DNA of 64,000 nt from Coptis chinensis (Eukaryota > Streptophyta > Magnoliopsida > Ranunculales > Ranunculaceae): the NCBI GenBank assembly GCA_015680905.1, contig CM027381.1, forward strand, positions 12,315,501 to 12,379,500, given 5' to 3'. A model generated the notes under the pieces. It saw nothing but the letters and a program-made list of their open reading frames with translations. It was not told the origin of the DNA and did not search any database. The translations under genes and the position numbers were made by a program. This document shows, one piece after another, positions 57,873-64,000 of this stretch (position 1 is its first letter; every line of letters begins with the position of its first letter).

Positions 57873-58201
57873 TGTCTACAAGAAGTAAGCATGTTGTCGA
57901 AAGATCAGTTTTGAGATGGAAACCTAAGTATTCCCCACCTGTTAGTTTATGGGATTTACTCCATGTTGACCTTCAAAGGAAGATTATTTCTATGGCTCGT
58001 GTAGGGTTCGGTAAAAGTCCATTTGCACATAACAGGAGAGTGCGTAAGCTAGGTTGCTGTAAGAATTGTCATTCTAAAACTTGTCCTGGGTTACAACCAT
58101 TAAGAGAAAATTGTTGGTACAAGGTATACTTTTGTCAATCACATGCTGAGAGAGATCAGAAGAATTCCTACAAAGTGGAACCTAGTGGGTGGGAGTACTA
58201 G
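57873..58201 (+). pseudogene. Arg/Cys-rich small frame, B copy
   Basis: The clearest copy, about 110 residues ending at the TAG at 58199-58201. KHVVERSVLRWKPKYSPP leads to LWDLLHVDLQRKIISMARV, then a basic patch GKSPFAHNRRVRKLG directly before CCKNCHSKTCPGLQP, then YKVYFCQSHAERD and VEPSGWEY. The patch-plus-cysteine layout (Cys-x2-Cys-x4-Cys with a further Cys-x2-His) suggests a small nucleic-acid-binding module. It recalls the Arg-rich, Cys-rich protein of carlaviruses (Carla_C4 family), but this is from memory and the cysteine spacing is shorter. A lacks a legible copy. Also in E0, E1 and E2. Confidence 0.65.
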
Positions 58202-58295
58202 TCTTGAGGATCTGACTATAAAGGACTCAAAAAGTCTTGAGGATCTGACTTTAAAAGACTCACATTATGTCTTGGAGATCTGACGTAAAAAGACC
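58198..58295 (+). other. Three tandem hairpin-forming motifs after the B small frame
   Basis: Units start at about 58201, 58231 and 58265. The second is ideal: AGTCTTGAGGATCTGACTT then TAAAAGACT, arms AGTCTT/AAGACT. The first pairs with one G-U. The array starts at the stop codon of the small frame. Confidence 0.65.
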
Positions 58296-58988
58296 TAAAA
58301 ATTTGTTTCTTGAACTAATTCTGATATTCGGCATCAATGGTAATATCCTACCTTTTTCTCATCCATTTCATTTACTTCTTTATACATTGAGGTCAATGCA
58401 TGCATAAGTAGGGGGAGGGTGTACTTGAGAAATGAATTTCGAAAATTAGTTTTCAAAAAAAAAAAAATATTTTTGGTTTCTATATCAGTAGCATGAGAAA
58501 AATGAATTTTAATGATGAGTCTGGGATATATTTTATACTGCTTAGTGTTGAGTTTGATAGATAGTTGATATTATTGATTTCATTACCGCTTAGACTATTT
58601 ATTATGCTCGGACATAGTTCTTATTGATAGAATTCTTTATCAAGGCACCACCATAGTACTTGGTTAGTTTTGTGTATTTTTGCTAAAAGAGAGATTTAAA
58701 CCCCTAGTAAACTGGAAGTAGAAATTTTAGACTTAGCCCATAAGACTTGAGCTTTATACCCATTCTTTGGAGAGTTCTTACGAAAAATTCAAGTCTTAGT
58801 GACTCAACATCTTTCAGTTCTTTATGTCATTGTAATATAGTCTCATTATTCGTTGATTTGGTTAATCACGAAGTGACATCAACTGGGGAGATAGCCATTA
58901 GGTCTTGTAGTCTATTCGAAATAGAGTATCATACTGATAAGTCAAGTAGTGAACCTATTCAGCCTTTATCCCACCTAGTAGGACCATC

Positions 58989-59273
58989 ATGTTAAACTCT
59001 TTTGAGCCTTATAATAAGCCATTTTCTTTCATAAAACCATTTACCCTTTACCCAAATCCAAACAATGAGTATAGCCAAAATCTTTATCAGCCATACCCAT
59101 ATGTTTCTGAGAATACGAGGGGCACAAAGAGGAAGAAAGACCACAAAAGGAAGATTACAAGGAAATATCATAGAGATACAATAAAGTCCATCATTCTGTT
59201 CAAAGTGAAAGAAGCTAGTGGAAAACAAGCATATCCAGTACTAATCAAGGATATACCACTGAGCTTTAACTAA
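58989..59273 (+). other. Lys/Arg-rich small frame in element B
   Basis: 95 residues, MLNSFEPYNKPFSFIKPF... with Tyr/Pro-rich N-terminal half and a basic middle (TRGTKRKKDHKRKITRKY) resembling a nuclear localisation signal, ending LIKDIPLSFN. Counterpart in A at 1905-2160. No recognised family. It may be non-coding. Confidence 0.4.
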
Positions 59274-59974
59274 AAAAAAAAAAAAAGTTGAACAGAATGG
59301 ATGGAAAAGCTAAGACAAAGGAAGAATTTTCTCTGCAATACAGAATTTGAAGAAATCTTCCAAAGAAAGAAGCAAAACCCTTAGTGTTTTTCAGAAACAA
59401 CCTTAGAATCCTTTTTACCTTTCCCATCATAAACCAATACCCAAGTCAAGTTATAATCCATGACTTATCACTACAGTATGGTACGAAGTCTAGAATAGGT
59501 GAGAGGATGCTAAAGTGAAGGACCCGACACTTCATATGTGATTGACATTCTTTCCATGAGACTATTTTTATTCAGAAGTCTGTTTTTCAAGGTAGTATGT
59601 GGGATGTTCGTATGCATTATTCTTTTTCCCACATACATGAGGTAAAATAGTAGACCATCTTATGAGAGATTCTTTTCTGAGAGTATGACCGGTGAGGATT
59701 AAAAGTCGAGATTATCTACCTATGGTAAACTAGGGATTCCGTTTCTTGGATAGGAGAGTATAGGAGACTGACTAAGTACACACATAAGCCTTGATTGAGA
59801 ATTTTGTCAATTTTTACTATCTCCCATCATAATCTATGAGTCTTTGCAGCAATGTAGTTCGCAATGGATACTGTCGGTTGGAGTAAGCACTAAGTGGGTA
59901 AGGAATTTCTCTCTCTGAAAAATACTATCATTCTTGAACATGTTATTGATTGATTTTGTGGGTATATCACCTGA

Positions 59975-60080
59975 AAACCCTCACGAGACTATAACTCGTC
60001 CTTTTTGGGAACTTAAAGGTTTAAAGCCTTGTTGCATATGGTAAATGCAATCGCGATGCCTGCGAAAGTGAGTTAGGATT
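59975..60080 (+). other. Conserved structured 3' block, element B
   Basis: CACGAGACTATAACTCG, CCTTT...AAAGG, TTGCAT-ATGGTAA-ATGCAA. Between it and the LTR is ACTAGC-AAAAG-GCTAGT (60143-60159), a perfect 6-bp stem just before the purine-rich LTR-proximal tract. Confidence 0.6.
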
Positions 60081-60168
60081 TTATTTTTGTTATTAGGATG
60101 TGATTTTGATCACTTATCTATTTTTATCTTATTTGCTAAGAGACTAGCAAAAGGCTAGTTGGGAGTTG

Positions 60169-61737
60169 TGATAAGTGCTCAAAAAGTGCAATTTAACCCT
60201 CGATTATGCCTCTTGTTTAGCCATCTTAGTGGACTAATAGTGTTTGTAAGTTATGTTTTAATATTCTACAGGTGAGAAAGAGAGTTTTGTAGAATATTAG
60301 AGAAAAAGGGATAAAATGGAGCAATTCGAGCATTAAGAATCACATGGGAAGCCCGTGGACAATCATGGAGAAGGCCAAGGAATTGAAGTTATTAAAGATG
60401 CGACTTGGACCTATTTTAAAGCCTATTTGGAACCCAAGGCTAAAAGATTCGTTGCTTGGACCAAATCCCGCAAAAGAGGATAAAAGGATAGAGCAGAAGA
60501 GACAAAATAGGCTTATGCGTCTGGGACGCATGGATCGAGCGTCCAAACGCATTGATCAAGTCTGGGATGCATGAATTGACACTGTAGCTAATTCCTTCTT
60601 AGTTTTATAGACGAAGTTGGACTCTGAAAGAAGTCTATTTGTATTAGGAAACAAATGACGGTTTGGAATGCTTCTAGAGTTCATTGTTACCCCTATAAAT
60701 AGAGGACCTAAGTGCCTCATGTAAATTGCCAATTCACTTATAATCTTGTCTCCATAACTTGAGGCAGAGAGAGATTAATCATAAAAGATTGGTTTTAACT
60801 AGCTAAGTCTTAATAAATTAGTCTTTCTAGTCTTATGTTCTTCGACTCTTCTTCTTCTCGTTCTTCGTGTTCTTCCTTCTTTATGGAAGGCTAATCTTCT
60901 CCTTCAAGGGAGGAGATGAAGCCAGTGCTTAAGGTTTAATGATTCTTCTGGTTCATGGTGTTCTTCAATCAGGTTAGTTCTTTATGTTTGTAGTTATTAG
61001 TTCTATTGCCCACACCAGGGGATGGAAGTATAGAATAGGGTTTATGTTTTGCAATATTAATATCATGCTAGTGTTCTTTACTTTTCTTCTAGTAGTATAG
61101 TTCTTTAGAGTTAGGGAATTATTCTTTGTGTTGCCTTAGAAGGGGTAGCTCAGGGAGTGGCTGCCTAGGGGAAATATTCTTTGTGTTTGCCTTAAGTGGT
61201 GATTCATTGAATGGCCGCCCTATTAGGAAGTACTCCTTGATGTTGCTCTTGGTAATACATTGAATGGCTGCCCGAGCTTACATAAAAGGAAAGAAGATAT
61301 TAATAGCATAAACATAGGAACAACCTTAAGTAGAGTTAATTGTTAATGATGTTTCGTCCAAGAGGGCATCGGCACTTGCTCGATTGCCTAATTGTAGTCT
61401 ACTTGTAAGAACAACTATGAAGTAGATTGTCATAGATTAAAAGTATTGGTGGATTCTAATCTCTTGAATTCCCTCTCTTATAAATTCCCAATAGTTTAGT
61501 TAATTTAGTTTAGTTTAGCATTAGAATCTAAATCTCTATAATCATAGTTTTTAATCCCTTAAACCCCCTTTCCAGTCCTGTCCTTCACATAACATACACT
61601 TAAAAGTGGAACGATACCCTACTCATCCTTTACTTATTGAGGGATAATTAGGTTTTGATACGCTTTTATTTGTTCAACGACCATCATCTATCTACATCAT
61701 CCATACACCATCTACACACAAAAAGGAGTGAGTGTCA
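60169..61737 (+). repeat. Element B 3' LTR
   Basis: TGATAAGTGCTC...GAGTGTCA, followed by GAGGA. TATA-like CTATAAATAG at 60693-60702. Confidence 0.94.
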
Positions 61738-61742
61738 GAGGA

Positions 61743-62880
61743 AGGATCTCTTTCCAAAGCAAAAGTGACAAAATCGGGTCCCAAACCCTTAGTAACCCTT
61801 ACTCTCTTAGCTCTTCTAGGTTCAGATTCTATAATAGTGTCGCTGTCATGTAATCTAGATATATTAGTGTCATAAACATCAGAAGTAGGTGCCTTGGAAG
61901 AAGACACACCCCCACTATTTCTAGATAAATATGAAAATCTATCTTCTAGAAATTCAGCATCAGATGATTCAAACAAGACATTAGTCTTCATATCTAGAAA
62001 TCTGTAGACCTTGTTATTTATAGCATAGCCTAGAAAGACACACTCATAAGCTTTACTCTCAAGCTTTGAGATTTTGGGATCTTCCTTACAAAAGTAAGAC
62101 ATCCCCATGTTCTGAAGTAACTCAAATTAGGCTTCTTGTTCTTCTATAGCTTATAAGGTGTAACCTTTGTCTTAGAATTAGCAATTCTATTCAGCACATA
62201 GCATACTATCAAAACAACTTCACCCCATAAATTTGAGGGTGCTCCAGAACTAAGTAACATAGCAACAATTAATTCCTTAAGAGTTCTGTTCTTACGTTCA
62301 TCTACTCCATTCATTTTAGGTGAATAAGAAGCTGTCGTCTCATGAATTATCCCATGTAATTGCAAGAAAAGATTAAAATTAGCATAACCATATTCAATAC
62401 CTCTATCATTTTGAATTACTTTAATGTTCCTGTCATGCTGATTTTGAACCTCAAGTACATAAGCTTTAAAAGCATAAAAAGCATTACTTTTATTCTTCAG
62501 CAAATAAACATATGCAAACTTTGAGCAATCATCAATGAATGTAATAAAATATATTTTACCATCTCTAGTTAGAACTCCTTCAAGCTCACAAATATCAGTA
62601 TGTACCAAGTCTAGCAGATTTGTACTTCTCTCAACTGATTTGTGAGGCTTCTTTGTGATTTTCGCCTTAGTGCAAGATTCACAGTGTGCAAAATCATCAT
62701 TCAGGTTTGGAATTAAACCAAGTATGCTCATGTTCTTAACATACTTCCTATTAATATGACATAATCTACCATGTCAAACATTAACAGAATAAGAGATCAT
62801 GCAAGCAGAAGTAGAAGTTTTATTCAGATCAGCAACATTCAACTTAATCATCCCATTACATGCATAACCCTTACCAATAA
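61743..62880 (-). pseudogene. copia integrase region
   Basis: GAG-pre-integrase segment HGRLCHINRKYVKNMSILGL with the zinc module finishing CESCTKAK, then the DDE core: Asp in LVHTDICELEG, Asp in VIQNDRGIEYGY and Glu in GVDERKNRTLKEL. Further on, LWGEVVLIVCYVLNRI and AYECVFLGYAINNKVYRFLD are typical of the copia integrase C-terminus. Followed by the RT linker that B interrupts. Confidence 0.93.
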
Positions 62881-63190
62881 AAACCCCATACTTAGTGATC
62901 ACTACCTATGACTTGCTGAAAACCAACCTTGTTCAAAATAAAATCAAAAACTAAATTCTTCATAATCTCAGGAGTATGAAGAACATCCTTTAACAATGGC
63001 TTCTTCCCATAAGTGAACTGCAACTCAACATCACCAGAACCCAGAACTTTGGTCGTATGATTATCACCAAGTAGAACCTCTTGATTTGTAGTTGTAGTAT
63101 AACTCTTTAACCAGTTTCTATCAAAGCAAACATGCCTAGAAGCACCAGTATCAGCCTACCACCCTTCACAGACATTAACAAAAGACCTCA
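62881..63190 (-). pseudogene. copia protease region
   Basis: Active-site segment ADTGASRHVCFDRNW, then TTNQEVLLGDNHTTKVLGSG, LQFTYGKKPLLKDVLHTPEI and MKNLVFDFILNKVGF, the usual order between the copia zinc knuckle and GAG-pre-integrase. Confidence 0.85.
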
Positions 63191-64000
63191 GTTATTATAG
63201 CAACAAAAGGTTCCTCCGATCAGTAACGTTAGCCTCATTGACTTTACGATACTTACAGTTCTGAGCATAATGCCCCTTCTTCTTACAAGTATAACAAACA
63301 ACTTCTGACATATCAACGGGTGGTTTCTAATTCATATGCACTTGATTCTGGTTCTAATTCTGAGGAGCTTTCTTGTTGAAAGGTTTGTTCTTCATGGCTT
63401 TCTTATTAGGCTCCAAACTAGATTTAGCCTTACTAGTTTGTTGGTTTAACACATTAACCTTAGCCTTGGTAGATGACATAGCCACTTCCTCATTATGGTC
63501 TTGTTTTCTTGATTCCTAGCCTCTTCTATATGAAGTCTCATAATAAGACTCTCCATCGAAAACTCCTTAGACTTATATATGTTCCTGAAATCCTTCTAAG
63601 AGGGAGGAAACTTATCAATGACAACAACAACCTGAAATTGCCAGTCATTTTTCATCCCTTCTAAAAGTATCTCATGAACAATAATCTGTAGGTCATGGCA
63701 TTGTGACATAACAGATTTGTCATCTACTATCTGAAACTTAAGATAACGACTTACAGCGTATTTTTTGGAGCCAACTTCCTCGGTATCATACTTCTTTTAC
63801 AAGACTTCCCAAACATCAGAAGCATATGGAAGTTCATAGTATAAGTCATAAATATCATCAACAAGCGAGTTCAAGATGTAATTTTTACACTTGAAATCCA
63901 CAACGATCTACTTATCAATAGCAACAGATAGAGCAGGTTCCAGCAGAACATCTTCATCAAGAATCGGTTCACTTAGAATATTTTCCACTTTCACCAAGGT
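63191..64000 (-). pseudogene. copia gag region (cut by window edge)
   Basis: Zinc knuckle CYTCKKKGHYAQNC near 63262-63303. Upstream, gag of the UBN2 type: LSEPILDEDVLLEPALSVAI, CKNYILNSLVDDIYDLYY, ASDVWEVL, KKYDTEEVGSKKYAVSRYLK, CHDLQIIVHEILLEGM. The start lies beyond 64000. Confidence 0.87.

Larger units (their letters stand above)
52335..61737 (+). mobile_element. Element B: reduced relative of element A, inserted in the copia element
   Basis: Plus strand. LTRs 52335-53905 (1571 bp) and 60169-61737 (1569 bp), with target duplication GAGGA at 52330-52334 and 61738-61742. Internal: PBS, gag, protease, part of RT, an Arg/Cys-rich small frame, a triple hairpin motif, a Lys-rich small frame and the conserved 3' block. 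No RNase H or integrase. I count about fifty differences between the LTRs (around 3%), which at the often-used 1.3e-8 per site per year is of the order of one to two million years. A broken fossil. Confidence 0.94.
50791..64000 (-). mobile_element. Ty1/copia element, split by element B and cut by the window edge
   Basis: Minus strand: gag (right), protease, integrase, then after the B insertion RT and RNase H, the copia order (integrase before RT). No LTR is seen; the 5' LTR would lie beyond 64000. E2 begins just past the pol stop, so its 3' LTR side is not in view. The two flanks of B join in the same frame region and share GAGGA. About ten or more breaks; older than B and E2, which interrupt it. 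Lineage within copia not resolved. Confidence 0.9.

Noticed and set aside
57116-58201. Single 361-residue protein
   Set aside because: It is open by reading from partial RT into the small Cys frame. The parts have separate homologues elsewhere in the window, so it is not one natural product.

Overview
The window is repeat-dense plant nuclear DNA. Nearly all of it is LTR retrotransposons, many inserted into one another, with one LINE scrap, one tRNA-derived SINE and one dead copy of a host gene. The Ty3/gypsy elements are of the Athila/Tat type: no chromodomain, tRNA-Asp-like primer sites, LTRs of 0.8-1.6 kb and long post-pol regions. Together with a Ty1/copia element, this points to a flowering plant, probably a eudicot with a large genome. 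I cannot name the species. I see no intact host gene, rRNA, tRNA gene or CRISPR array.

Layout, left to right. (1) 1-11059, minus: element A, an Athila-lineage gypsy element with gag, protease, RT, RNase H and integrase; the window starts inside its 3' LTR. A sits in the first bases of an LTR of element C (11060-14680, plus), which keeps LTR and 3' non-coding sequence only. (2) 14681-15470: solo LTR of family E. (3) 15490-16125: pseudogene of an ankyrin-TPR protein. (4) 16420-18150: an unrecognised block of diverged repeats carrying a SINE, followed by unassigned DNA and a possible LTR promoter (about 18656-19130). (5) 20010-20775: an LTR fragment next to a broken LINE reverse transcriptase. 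(6) 20815-23718, plus: fragment E0 of family E, holding a solo LTR (G, 21507-22967, target duplication GCCAT). (7) 23719-33233, minus: element E1. (8) 33234-50790, minus: element E2, holding a family-E solo LTR (33928-34722, duplication GGTTG) and a two-LTR element D (37348-46615, plus, duplication TAAGC). (9) 50791 to the end, minus: a Ty1/copia element split by element B (52335-61737, plus, duplication GAGGA), a relative of A.

The elements form one system of full and reduced forms. A has every enzyme domain. B keeps gag, protease and part of RT. D has gag and protease but no polymerase or integrase. E1 and E2 have gag and accessory reading frames but no recognisable protease, RT or integrase. 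All A-E copies with a complete 5' junction have nearly the same primer-binding site, and all five families share 3' non-coding modules. The reduced forms therefore probably depended on proteins made by fuller relatives.

The points most worth a second look are: a small Arg/Cys-rich reading frame shared by B, E0, E1 and E2; a short hairpin-forming motif just after the last reading frame of each family; a structured 3' block about 100-200 nt before the 3' LTR; and a 14-15 nt match to the 5' end of tRNA-Asp in the 3' region of C and D. Every retroelement here reads as a fossil. No database search was run; family names rest on motifs read by eye.
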